Assembly: GCA_964654855.1 (NCBI GenBank)
Contig: CAZZJS010000009.1
Span: 3,268-67,267, forward strand
Length of the DNA stretch: 64,000 nucleotides
Direction: 5' to 3'
Source of the DNA: JALZUV01 sp964654855
GTDB taxonomy: Bacteria > Pseudomonadota > Alphaproteobacteria > Rickettsiales > JALZUV01
This document shows, one piece after another, positions 1 to 7,753 of this stretch (the stretch's first letter is position 1; the number at the start of each line of letters is the position of its first letter). The notes under the pieces were generated by a model. That model was not told the origin of the DNA. It did not search any database and was given only the letters and a program-made list of their open reading frames with translations. The position numbers and the translations under genes are program-made.

Positions 1-926
1 GCGCCAAGTGCCACCACTTTATCAGGGTCAATATCCGTCAGAGGCGCTTTGCCGAAGAAGGCTTCAACCGCATTACGAACCGCTGGTACGCGGGTTGAGC
101 CACCCACTAGCACTACGCCTTTCACTTCATCTTTCGATAATCCTGCATCGCTAAGGGCTTGCGTACTAGATGAAATCGTTTTGGCAATGAGTGGTGCAAT
201 TAACACTTCAAATGCTTCTCGCGATACATTCCCAACCTTATCTTGTGTTGAGAGTTGTTCTTTGACTTTACGTGCTTCAAGCGCAGGAATCATAAACTTT
301 TCAGCAATGGCATTATCAAAATCATCACCGCCGAGGGCGACATCTCCATGCGTCGAGAGCACTTGGAACACGCCCCTTTCCATCCGCAAGATAGAGATAT
401 CAAACGTACCGCCACCTAAATCATAAATTGCATAAATGCCTTCAGCTTGTGCGTCTAGGCCATAAGCGAGAGCAGCGGCGGTAGGCTCGTTCACCAAACG
501 TAGCACCTCAAGACCCGCCAAACGAGCTGCATCACGAGTCGCCGTACGTGCTGTATCATCAAAATAAGCAGGAACCGTAATTACTGCTTCTTTTACATCA
601 TGGCCAAGCTGCGACTTGGCCAGCTCTTTCAAATAACGCAAGATATCTGCGGAAATCTCTACTGGCGTTTTACCGCCCGCGACTTCTGTAGCTGCACCTT
701 CTGCAATTTGGCGTTTGATAGAGTGAATTTCTTTCCCTCCAATTTCAACGATTGATGGATGAATCATATTACCTGCGGCATCAGCCACATAATGCGACTC
801 ACCTTCTTCATCCAGATAGCTAACGACCGAATGAGTCGTGCCTAAATCAATGCCGACAGCCAGTAATTGCTCATCAGCATGCGGTAGCGGCGTAGCGCCT
901 GGCTCGTGAATTTGAAGTAATGCCAT
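1..926 (-). CDS. hscA: HscA (Hsc66) Fe-S cluster assembly chaperone, N-terminal part
   Basis: Specialised Hsp70 that uses ATP to release the Fe-S cluster from IscU. Only about 308 N-terminal residues are in the window, because the gene runs off the left edge. Translation shows the nucleotide-binding domain: DLGTTHS at residues 27-33, a VPAYFDD motif, NEPTAAALAYGLD, DLGGGTFDIS and VLVGGSTRVP. The N-terminal extension before DLGTT and the position directly after hscB (2 bp gap) separate it from the true DnaK at 28432-30363. The peptide-binding domain that would grip the IscU LPPVK motif lies outside. The start is the ATG at 926; its Shine-Dalgarno is weak, suggesting coupling to hscB. Confidence 0.95.
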   Translation of the reverse strand, partial: MALLQIHEPGATPLPHADEQLLAVGIDLGTTHSVVSYLDEEGESHYVADAAGNMIHPSIVEIGGKEIHSIKRQIAEGAATEVAGGKTPVEISADILRYLKELAKSQLGHDVKEAVITVPAYFDDTARTATRDAARLAGLEVLRLVNEPTAAALAYGLDAQAEGIYAIYDLGGGTFDISILRMERGVFQVLSTHGDVALGGDDFDNAIAEKFMIPALEARKVKEQLSTQDKVGNVSREAFEVLIAPLIAKTISSSTQALSDAGLSKDEVKGVVLVGGSTRVPAVRNAVEAFFGKAPLTDIDPDKVVALG

Positions 927-928
927 CT

Positions 929-1414
929 TTAAGCGGCCAATCCTTTAACTTTTTTGGTTAGGTTAGTAATGCTCTTCTCTAAATAACCCAAACGAATGAC
1001 GGTTTGTTCATCAACAAGTTGAGTTAACAGCGATAGCAACTTCTCACGCTTTGCCTGTAATTCACCTAATAGCTCAGAAGCCTGAACTCCTCGCACTTCC
1101 TCAACCGCTTCGTTCCATTCCATCACTTCCATTAGCAGCATATTATCAGGCTGTACCGTTGCATGATCGCCTTGGACTCTAATGCCTTTTACTTCCAGCA
1201 AATGTACGGCACGTAGATAATCATCTTTCAATATGCGATAAGCATCATTCGCAGTGGCCGATTCCAACGCAGCCATTTGTTTTTCTGCATCGGTTTTACC
1301 TGCCTGACGGTCAGGATGACTGGCCTGCTGCGCCTGTAGATAAGCACGATGCAGTGCATCCGTATCTATCGTGAATGTTTCATCTACGCCAAGTGTTTTA
1401 AAATGGTTTTGCAT
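929..1414 (-). CDS. hscB: HscB J-domain co-chaperone
   Basis: Co-chaperone that delivers IscU to HscA and stimulates its ATPase. 161 residues, close to the usual ~170. The N-terminal J-domain has the diagnostic HPD at 33-35. The C-terminal half is the charged helical region that contacts IscU. It lies between iscA (2 bp gap) and hscA (2 bp gap), the canonical isc order, so cotranscription is expected. Unlike some eukaryotic and bacterial HscB, no N-terminal cysteine zinc motif is present. Confidence 0.95.
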   Translation of the reverse strand: MQNHFKTLGVDETFTIDTDALHRAYLQAQQASHPDRQAGKTDAEKQMAALESATANDAYRILKDDYLRAVHLLEVKGIRVQGDHATVQPDNMLLMEVMEWNEAVEEVRGVQASELLGELQAKREKLLSLLTQLVDEQTVIRLGYLEKSITNLTKKVKGLAA

Positions 1415-1416
1415 GA

Positions 1417-1755
1417 TTAAACGTGGAAGCTTTCACCACAGCCGCAACGGCCTTTTTCATTAGGATTGGTAAAGGTGAAGCCGCTTTCTAGCTTATCATC
1501 TTTATAATCCATCTCAGTGCCGAGGATAAACATGATGGCTTTCGGGTCAATCAGCACTTTCACGCCTTGCGCTTCGACCACTTCGTCAAATTCGCCTACC
1601 TCATCAGCATATTCCAATGCATAGGACAAGCCAGAACAGCCAGCCGTTTTCACGCCAATTTTAATGCCAGCCGAGGGTTTACCCCGACTCGCCAAGAGCG
1701 CCTGAATTTGTTCAGCCGCTGCATCGGTAATTTGGATTGCTGCGGGAAGTGCCAT
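1417..1755 (-). CDS. iscA: IscA A-type Fe-S carrier
   Basis: A-type carrier that receives and delivers Fe-S clusters, probably to 4Fe-4S targets. 112 residues with the three invariant cysteines of the family at 40, 104 and 106 (TAGCSGL and the C-terminal CGC). It follows iscU after 9 bp and precedes hscB, so it is the ISC A-type protein rather than an isolated ErpA or SufA. The start ATG at 1755 gives the usual family length. Confidence 0.95.
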   Translation of the reverse strand: MALPAAIQITDAAAEQIQALLASRGKPSAGIKIGVKTAGCSGLSYALEYADEVGEFDEVVEAQGVKVLIDPKAIMFILGTEMDYKDDKLESGFTFTNPNEKGRCGCGESFHV

Positions 1756-1764
1756 GAAGTTACC

Positions 1765-2151
1765 TTATGCCGCTTCGTTCTTCTCGCGGTAATCAGTCAC
1801 TGCGGCTTTAATCGCATCTTCAGCAAGAACCGAGCAGTGAATCTTTACCGGTGGAAGCGCGAGTTCTTGCGCAATTTCGGTATTTTTAATTTCTGCGGCT
1901 TCGTCAATGGTTTTACCCTTCACCCACTCCGTGATGAGTGAGCTTGAAGCGATTGCAGAACCACAACCAAATGTTTTAAACTTCGCATCTTCAATCACGC
2001 CATTATCAGCGACTTTGATCTGAAGCTTCATTACATCACCACAAGCAGGTGCGCCCACGAGGCCAGTGCCTACATTCGATTCTTCTTTATCCATTGACCC
2101 AACGTTGCGTGGGTTTTCATAATGGTCGACTACTTTTTCGCTATAAGCCAT
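1765..2151 (-). CDS. iscU: IscU Fe-S scaffold
   Basis: Scaffold on which IscS-derived sulfur and iron form the 2Fe-2S cluster. 128 residues. Cysteines at 37, 63 and 106, Asp39 and His105 sit at the same numbers as in E. coli IscU. The HscA recognition peptide LPPVK is intact at 99-103. A strong Shine-Dalgarno (AAGGAG, 8 nt before ATG) overlaps the end of iscS. Part of the iscS-iscU-iscA-hscB-hscA unit. Confidence 0.97.
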   Translation of the reverse strand: MAYSEKVVDHYENPRNVGSMDKEESNVGTGLVGAPACGDVMKLQIKVADNGVIEDAKFKTFGCGSAIASSSLITEWVKGKTIDEAAEIKNTEIAQELALPPVKIHCSVLAEDAIKAAVTDYREKNEAA

Positions 2152-2163
2152 GTTTAAATCTCC

Positions 2164-3423
2164 TTAGTGAGCTGCCCACTCAATGCTGTTAATATCGATA
2201 CCTTCTTGCGCCATTTCCCATAGAGGGCTCATTTCGCGCAAGTGGTTAATGCTTTTCTTAATTAAATTGACTGCGTAATCCACTTCTTCACGTGTTGTGA
2301 AACGGCCAAAGCCAAAACGGATAGAGGTATGTGCTAAATCTTCACCCACACCAATGGAACGTAAAACGTAAGACGGTTCCAACGAAGCAGATGTACAAGC
2401 CGAACCAGACGATACTGCCAGCTCTTTAATCGCCATAATCATGCTTTCACCTTCAATATAGGCAAAGCTGATATTTAAATTACCCGGAATGCGTTGTTCG
2501 CGGTCACCATTTAGATAAACATCTTTCACGCCATCGAGAATCTCTTTGCTAAAATAATCAGAAAGCTCTTTCACATGCTTATGATCTTTTTCCATCTCTT
2601 CACCCGCGATACGCGCTGCTTCACCTAAGCCAACCACCATTGGTGTTGGTAGAGTGCCCGAACGGAAACCACGTTCCTGACCGCCACCCGAAAGGATCGA
2701 TTTAATACGAACCCGCGGACGACGACGCACATAAAGTGCACCAATACCCTTAGGGCCGTAGATTTTATGGCCTGAGATAGACATCATATCGATATTCATT
2801 GCTTCAATATCGATTGGCATCTTACCGAAGCTTTGCGCGGCATCTGTATGGAAGAAAGTACCATTCTCGCGGCATAGTTTACCAATTTCAGTGACCGGTT
2901 GAATTACGCCAATTTCGTTATTCACCATCATGATAGAAACGAGCAGCGTATCTTCACGAAGAGCAGCTTTCAGCTCGTTTAAGTCAACCAAGCCATTTTC
3001 CTGCACTGGCAGGTAGGTAATATCAAAACCTTTTTGCTCTAAGTACCGACAGCTCTCTAGCACGCATTTATGTTCGGTTTGCGCCGTGATGATATGTTTC
3101 TTCTTCTCACCATAAAATTCGGCCACACCCTTAATCGCAATATTATTTGATTCTGTCGCACCAGAGGTGAAAACAATCTCTTTTGGATTAGCGTTGATTA
3201 GCTTCGCTACTTCTTCACGTGCAATCTCAATCGCCGCTTCTGTTTCCCACCCATAAGCATGGCTACGCGAGTGCGGGTTACCAAAGGTTTCAGTGAAATA
3301 AGGCATCATTTTTTCCAACACACGTGGGTCCATCGGCGTTGTCGCCTGATTATCCAGGTAAATTGGGAAGCGAATATCGCCATGTTTTGGCATTTCGCGC
3401 TCTATGTTTAATACGTTAGTCAT
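2164..3423 (-). CDS. iscS: IscS cysteine desulfurase
   Basis: PLP-dependent desulfurase that supplies persulfide sulfur to IscU and to tRNA thiolation. 419 residues. His118, the PLP lysine Lys220 in SGHK and the catalytic cysteine Cys343 in SGSACTSAS are present. The C-terminus ends in the SPLWEM...IEWAAH tail, which in IscS docks IscU. It has a short N-terminal extension before the usual start of the fold. It begins a transcription unit with its own promoter and an IscR-like site (3437-3463), separated by 101 bp from the second desulfurase upstream. Confidence 0.97.
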   Translation of the reverse strand: MTNVLNIEREMPKHGDIRFPIYLDNQATTPMDPRVLEKMMPYFTETFGNPHSRSHAYGWETEAAIEIAREEVAKLINANPKEIVFTSGATESNNIAIKGVAEFYGEKKKHIITAQTEHKCVLESCRYLEQKGFDITYLPVQENGLVDLNELKAALREDTLLVSIMMVNNEIGVIQPVTEIGKLCRENGTFFHTDAAQSFGKMPIDIEAMNIDMMSISGHKIYGPKGIGALYVRRRPRVRIKSILSGGGQERGFRSGTLPTPMVVGLGEAARIAGEEMEKDHKHVKELSDYFSKEILDGVKDVYLNGDREQRIPGNLNISFAYIEGESMIMAIKELAVSSGSACTSASLEPSYVLRSIGVGEDLAHTSIRFGFGRFTTREEVDYAVNLIKKSINHLREMSPLWEMAQEGIDINSIEWAAH

Positions 3424-3436
3424 TTTATATTTTTTA

Positions 3437-3463
3437 ATACCTTACTAATTTAGTCGGATTATA
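3437..3463 (-). promoter_or_regulatory. iscS promoter (extended -10) overlapped by a type-1 IscR-like operator
   Basis: On the minus strand a TGCTATAAT extended -10 (hexamer at 3458-3463) runs into a 25-bp element at 3437-3461. The element fits the E. coli type-1 IscR consensus pattern: GACT, five bases, AGT, then a purine-rich end and TAT. The fourth base of the second half-site is A rather than C. No good -35 lies at 16-18 bp (a TTGACT is 22 bp away), typical of an extended -10 promoter. Placement over -10/+1 predicts repression by [2Fe-2S]-IscR, encoded just upstream. The match is seen in sequence; binding is inferred. Confidence 0.65.
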
Positions 3464-3524
3464 GCAGTCATATAATGGAAATACCAGTCAAATGCAAGGC
3501 CAGAACATTACAAATTGGCAGGAT

Positions 3525-4628
3525 TTATGCGGCTTGCGAGTGATTCGCAATTAACTTTTCCCAGGCTTCTAAAAATGCCTTAATTTCCAATTCTGTTGTA
3601 CTCCACCCCATAGAGATGCGAATGGCAGAAGATGCATCTTCTTTATCATAGCCCATAGCTTGCAATACATGACTAGGTTCAATACGGCCTGAAGAACAAG
3701 CTGAGCCGGCACTCACGCAAATACCTGCTAAATCCAAATGCATCAGTTGTAACTCGCTAGATAGGCCTGGGGTAATTACTGAAACTGTATTGTTCACTCG
3801 CCCTGCCCCTTTCGCAATTAGCTGAGATTGTGGCGATAGCGCAAATATACCCTGCTCTAGCTTCTCGCGTAGTGGTGTAAGCTCAGCCAGTTTAGGTAAA
3901 CTCTCAATCAGTGCAGCAAAGCCTATAATGGCGGTGATATTTTCGGTTCCAGCGCGGCGGCGCTTTTCTTGTCCGCCGCCAAGCATTTCCGAATTTAGTT
4001 TCACATCATTCTTCACAATTAGCGCACCTACGCCGACTGGACCACCAACCTTATGAGCCGCAATAGTCATCATATCAACGCCTAATGTGGTAAAGTCGAA
4101 TGGTATTTTGCCGACAGCCTGAACCGCATCGCAATGCATAAGCCCACCATATTTATGTACTAATGCAGCAATTTCTTTAACGGGTTGAATCAACCCTGTC
4201 TCATTATTTACGAGCATAACCGAAACAAGCGCAGGAGGGTTTCTTTTAAGTTCATCTTCCAGCGCAGCCATATCTAGCAAGCCAGTCGCTTCTACGCTAA
4301 GCATCACTGCACCTTCGGCTGCTTTTGCAATTTCAACGATGGAGGAATGCTCTGTCGCGGCAACCATCAGCTTACGCTCTGCAATGCCTTTAAGCGCGAG
4401 GTTATTTGCTTCGGTTCCATTGGCCGTAAAGATAATTTCATCTGGCCAGCTAGAGAAATGATTGGCAATGGTGCCACGCGCATTTTCCAAAAGCTGTTTG
4501 GCTTTGCGCCCCATTACATGCACAGACGAGGCGTTGAGCGGTAAGGTTTCAACTTCCGTCATTGCTTCTCGTACTTGAGGCAATAATGGTGAAGTCGCAT
4601 TATAATCAAGATAAATGGACAGATTCAT
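3525..4628 (-). CDS. Second cysteine desulfurase, NifS/IscS-like
   Basis: PLP-dependent class-V aminotransferase fold of 367 residues. It has the PLP lysine Lys193 in AAHKVGGP and a catalytic cysteine Cys311 in AGSACSSGR. It is clearly paralogous to IscS but lacks the C-terminal IEWxxH tail that docks IscU, so its sulfur acceptor may differ. ATG 4628 is chosen because it forms an ATGA overlap with the iscR stop and has GAGGAG 8 nt upstream; a GTG at 4637 is too close to that site. Paired desulfurases next to iscR are also known in Rickettsiales. The exact role is not deducible here. Confidence 0.88.
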   Translation of the reverse strand: MNLSIYLDYNATSPLLPQVREAMTEVETLPLNASSVHVMGRKAKQLLENARGTIANHFSSWPDEIIFTANGTEANNLALKGIAERKLMVAATEHSSIVEIAKAAEGAVMLSVEATGLLDMAALEDELKRNPPALVSVMLVNNETGLIQPVKEIAALVHKYGGLMHCDAVQAVGKIPFDFTTLGVDMMTIAAHKVGGPVGVGALIVKNDVKLNSEMLGGGQEKRRRAGTENITAIIGFAALIESLPKLAELTPLREKLEQGIFALSPQSQLIAKGAGRVNNTVSVITPGLSSELQLMHLDLAGICVSAGSACSSGRIEPSHVLQAMGYDKEDASSAIRISMGWSTTELEIKAFLEAWEKLIANHSQAA

Positions 4629-5071
4629 GAGGCACACTCCTCATTTATTTGAGCCAGAGTGCGAGAACCTTGCGTAAGGCTTCCGAGTGTAACACTCGAA
4701 AGATATTCGCTAATTTGCTTGCCTAAACCCTTCCATAGTGAGTGAGTTAAGCAGCGAGAGCTTTTTACCATGCATCCACTTTTAGGATCGCCATCGCAAC
4801 GCGTCATTTGTAACGATTCATCAACCGCCTCAACAATGGCTAATATTGTTATATCGTCCATTGCTTGGTTCAGAACATAGCCGCCGCCGGGGCCACGAAT
4901 GGATTTAACTAGCTCTGCCTTGCGTAATTTGGGTAATAACTGCTCCAAATAAGAAAGAGGTAATTCTTGACGTTCTGCAATATCAGGCAAGCTCTGTGCC
5001 TGCCCTTGTTCAGAAAGCGCCAAATCCACCATTGCCATTACCGCATAGCGAGTTTTCGTTGTGAGTAGCAC
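4625..5071 (-). CDS. iscR: IscR, Rrf2-family Fe-S-sensing regulator
   Basis: Transcription factor that senses Fe-S status by carrying a 2Fe-2S cluster. 148 residues. The winged-helix Rrf2 domain occupies about 1-80 (LLTTKTRYAV start, SIRGPGGGY wing). Cluster ligands Cys92, Cys100, Cys107 and His110 are visible in a CxxxxxxxCxxxxxxCxxH arrangement, looser than the E. coli spacing but complete. GTG start at 5071 lies 1 bp after the cysE stop, with GGAAG about 9 nt upstream. It overlaps the second desulfurase by ATGA. Likely controls the site before iscS and perhaps its own operon. Confidence 0.93.
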   Translation of the reverse strand: MLLTTKTRYAVMAMVDLALSEQGQAQSLPDIAERQELPLSYLEQLLPKLRKAELVKSIRGPGGGYVLNQAMDDITILAIVEAVDESLQMTRCDGDPKSGCMVKSSRCLTHSLWKGLGKQISEYLSSVTLGSLTQGSRTLAQINEECAS

Positions 5072-5072
5072 C

Positions 5073-5780
5073 TCAGTGCACTTCCCAGCGACTTACCGAT
5101 TCTACATCGCTATCGCCCAGCATATTTTCTAGCTGTTGCATCCGTTGCTGAAGTGTTCGGATCTCCACATGCATCTCGCGAATCGATTTGATGAGCGGAT
5201 CATCTTTACCCGCTGAAACGCAATAAGCGTCAAAAGTTTCACCTTCTTTTTGTTTGCGTGCCGCAACAGAATGCGCAGGTACTCCCACCATCACTGCTTC
5301 AGCCTCAACATCACGCACCACTACAGCATTTGAGCCAATACGTGCACCTGAGCCGATGGTAATAGGACCCAGAAGCTGTGCGCCTGCGCCTACGATCACA
5401 CCATCTTCAATAATTGGATGGCGTTGTTTACCTTTTTCAGAACCATCAGGAGCTACGCCGCCAAGCGTCACATCGTGATAGAGCGTGACATCGTCACCAA
5501 TAATCGCAGTTTCACCAATAACGGTTCCAAAACCATGATCTACGAAAAAGCGCTCGCCAATTGTCGCTCCAGGATGGATTTCAATCGCGGTAAGTAGACG
5601 GCCAATATGTGAAACGAACCTTCCCAACAAAAAGAGCTTACTTTTCCAAAGCCAGTTAGATAGGCGATAAACCTGTAAAGCTTGAAAACCCGGATAGCAA
5701 AAAATCACCTCCAGTGTTGAACGTGCCGCAGGGTCACGATCAAAGATGACTTTAATATCTGATTTTAGTCGCTTAAGCAT
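5073..5780 (-). CDS. cysE: Serine O-acetyltransferase CysE
   Basis: Acetylates L-serine with acetyl-CoA, the first step of cysteine synthesis. 235 residues with an N-terminal helical part, then left-handed beta-helix hexapeptide repeats from about residue 70 to 175. The active-site segment HPGATIGERFFVDHG and DVTLYHDVTLGG are present. The C-terminal ~40 residues look like a coiled coil (EIRTLQQRMQQLENM). It leads the operon with iscR and the second desulfurase, linking production of cysteine to its use for Fe-S sulfur. A candidate IscR-type element lies 33-50 bp upstream. Confidence 0.95.
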   Translation of the reverse strand: MLKRLKSDIKVIFDRDPAARSTLEVIFCYPGFQALQVYRLSNWLWKSKLFLLGRFVSHIGRLLTAIEIHPGATIGERFFVDHGFGTVIGETAIIGDDVTLYHDVTLGGVAPDGSEKGKQRHPIIEDGVIVGAGAQLLGPITIGSGARIGSNAVVVRDVEAEAVMVGVPAHSVAARKQKEGETFDAYCVSAGKDDPLIKSIREMHVEIRTLQQRMQQLENMLGDSDVESVSRWEVH

Positions 5781-5812
5781 TGCAAACCTATCTACTTTCC
5801 GTTAATTAACCC

Positions 5813-5830
5813 CCTTACTTTAGGAAGTCG
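5813..5830 (-). promoter_or_regulatory. Degenerate IscR-like element upstream of cysE-iscR
   Basis: The plus strand reads CCTTACT, six bases, AGTCG. The element before iscS reads CCTTACT, five bases, AGTCG. The half-sites are identical but the spacer is 1 bp longer. It lies downstream of a possible -10 (TTTATC on plus at 5840-5845). This would allow IscR to regulate its own operon. The longer spacer makes it uncertain. Confidence 0.4.
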
Positions 5831-5912
5831 TTGCGGCCATTTATCACAAAAACACGGTAAATCCCAGCAAAACCTTACTATTTTTATCAACTATTGGAGT
5901 GTATTCTCACCC

Positions 5913-6608
5913 ATGCCAGATATTATTATCCCCGGTCCTGAAGGACGTATTGAAGCTCGTTATCATCATGCTGAACAGCCCGGTGCTCCTATCGCAGTCG
6001 TACTTCACCCTCACCCGCTTTATGGCGGTACAATGAACAATAAAATCGTTTACCATCTTTACCATGCCTTTGTGCGTCATGGTTTTTCGGTCATGCGTTT
6101 CAACTTCCGTGGAGTAGGTCGCTCTCAAGGCACTTATGACGAAGGTATCGGCGAATTATCCGATGCGGCATCTGCGCTTGATTGGCTACAACAGCAAAAC
6201 CCAGAAGCTTCGACTTGCTGGATTGGTGGCTTCTCATTCGGCTCATGGATTGCGATGCAGTTGCTTATGCGCCGCCCTGAGATTGAAGGCTTCCTCACGG
6301 TTGCCCCTCCAGCAAACTTGTATGATTTCTCATTCTTAGCGCCATGCCCATCATCAGGTCTTATCATTCAAGGTAATCGCGATGAGATCGTCCCACATGA
6401 AGATGTGATTAAGCTGAAAGAAAAAATCATCACGCAAAAAGGCCGCGTGGTTGATTATACAGAGGTTAATAATGCCGATCACTATTTCCGTAATCAGTTA
6501 GACGAGCTAAACAGCGTTGTTCACGAATATATGACGGGCCGCCGCGCTGAGTTTACTGGCCGCCGCCAGCCGCCTGATAAGCGCCGCCGTCAATTACCTC
6601 GCGAATAA
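5913..6608 (+). CDS. Alpha/beta hydrolase, COG2945-like
   Basis: 231 residues of a cytoplasmic alpha/beta hydrolase. The nucleophile elbow is GGFSFGS with Ser108. The acid is probably Asp157 (GNRDEIVP) and the base His190 (NADHYF). The HPHPLYGG segment near 32-39 is typical of the COG2945 type, whose substrate is unknown. The C-terminus is Arg/Pro-rich and probably disordered. Divergent from cysE and followed by a shared terminator with anmK. No close Shine-Dalgarno (GGAG lies 13 nt from ATG). Confidence 0.85.
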   Translation: MPDIIIPGPEGRIEARYHHAEQPGAPIAVVLHPHPLYGGTMNNKIVYHLYHAFVRHGFSVMRFNFRGVGRSQGTYDEGIGELSDAASALDWLQQQNPEASTCWIGGFSFGSWIAMQLLMRRPEIEGFLTVAPPANLYDFSFLAPCPSSGLIIQGNRDEIVPHEDVIKLKEKIITQKGRVVDYTEVNNADHYFRNQLDELNSVVHEYMTGRRAEFTGRRQPPDKRRRQLPRE

Positions 6609-6615
6609 AATGAAG

Positions 6616-6641
6616 AAGGCCGGCATATGCTGGCCTTTTTT
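6616..6641. terminator. Intrinsic terminator between hydrolase and anmK
   Basis: A 9-bp stem (AAGGCCGGC / GCTGGCCTT, one G-U pair) with an ATAT loop is followed by six T on the plus strand. It sits 7 bp after the hydrolase stop and just beyond the convergent anmK stop, so it can serve both. The minus-strand T tract is interrupted and weaker. Confidence 0.85.
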
Positions 6642-6646
6642 ATGAC

Positions 6647-7717
6647 TTACGAAATAAAATAAACCGCACCACCACTGACTGGGCGCTCTGCTCCCGTTGT
6701 TTCAGGGAAAGTGAGTGGTTTACGTTGCAAGGCACGCGCAGCAAAATAAGCAAAGGCTTGGGCTTCAAGCCCATCATTATCCCAGCCAAGTTCACTGGCT
6801 AAAACGACATTGCCGCAATGTTTACGGAGCTTCCCAACGAGTGTTTTATTATGGCACCCTCCGCCACAGAATATCCACTGCTTCGGCTTATCAGGAAAAT
6901 ATTGCGATGAAAGAGCGATACTACGCGCGGTAAAGGCAGTGAGTGTTGCTGCACCATCTTCTAACGATAAATGCTCAATAGGCGAAAGCGAGAAAGCATT
7001 ACGGTCTAGCGATTTCGGATAAGGTTGCCCAAAATAAGGATGACTTAGATAATAATCTAACATTGATTCATCAACCTTACCTTTTGCAGCAAAAGCACCA
7101 CTCTCATCGCATTGCATATCGTCGCGATGTTGCTTCACCCAATCATTAAGCAGCACATTACCCGGCCCTGTATCAAACGCGCTAATACGGCCATCTTCGC
7201 TAAGCCAACTGATATTCGCAATTCCACCAATATTAATGACTGCTAGCGGCTTGGGTAGTTCCTTCGCCAATGCGGCATGAAAAAGCGGCACAAGTGGAGC
7301 GCCCTGCCCACCTGCGGCAATATCAGCACTCCTAAAATCATTTACGACTGTAATGCCTGTTTTCTCAGCAAGGAGTGCACCGTTACCAATTTGGATGGAA
7401 ACACCATCCGCAGGGCGATGGTCAATCGTCTGCCCATGAAAGCCTATGACTTCCACTTTCTCATCAAAATCGGCGATAAGTTTATTCACCGCTTCAGCAT
7501 GCAACAAGGTAATATCACGTTCTAACACGCCTCTATCGGGTGATTCACGGTAAACCCCACGATGCAAACGCTGTTGCATTTCGGGCGTATATGGCAACGT
7601 TAAAGACGGACCTTGCTCCAACACAGACTCGCCATCAGTCAGAATCGCCGCCACGTCAATTCCGTCTAGCGAGCTGCCACTCATTAACCCAATGGCCCAA
7701 ATTGGCGTATCGTTCAT
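6647..7717 (-). CDS. anmK: Anhydro-N-acetylmuramic acid kinase
   Basis: Phosphorylates 1,6-anhydro-MurNAc with hydrolytic ring opening, a step of peptidoglycan recycling in the cytoplasm. 356 residues with the family motifs GLMSGSSLDGID near the N-terminus, GFHGQTIDH, IGGIANIS, FDTGPGN and FCGGGCHN. The reading frame extends 66 codons upstream, but ATG 7717 is chosen because it starts the conserved fold and has GGAGGAG 8 nt before it. Divergent from tyrS with only 36 bp between, an arrangement familiar in alphaproteobacteria. Confidence 0.94.
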   Translation of the reverse strand: MNDTPIWAIGLMSGSSLDGIDVAAILTDGESVLEQGPSLTLPYTPEMQQRLHRGVYRESPDRGVLERDITLLHAEAVNKLIADFDEKVEVIGFHGQTIDHRPADGVSIQIGNGALLAEKTGITVVNDFRSADIAAGGQGAPLVPLFHAALAKELPKPLAVINIGGIANISWLSEDGRISAFDTGPGNVLLNDWVKQHRDDMQCDESGAFAAKGKVDESMLDYYLSHPYFGQPYPKSLDRNAFSLSPIEHLSLEDGAATLTAFTARSIALSSQYFPDKPKQWIFCGGGCHNKTLVGKLRKHCGNVVLASELGWDNDGLEAQAFAYFAARALQRKPLTFPETTGAERPVSGGAVYFIS

Positions 7718-7753
7718 ATTGCAATCTCCTCCTACCTGAGTACAACAGAGGCT

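Noticed and set aside
49..426. 125-codon plus-strand open frame across the hscA region
   Set aside because: It is antisense to a clear HscA translation and has Ser/Thr-rich content typical of a shadow frame.
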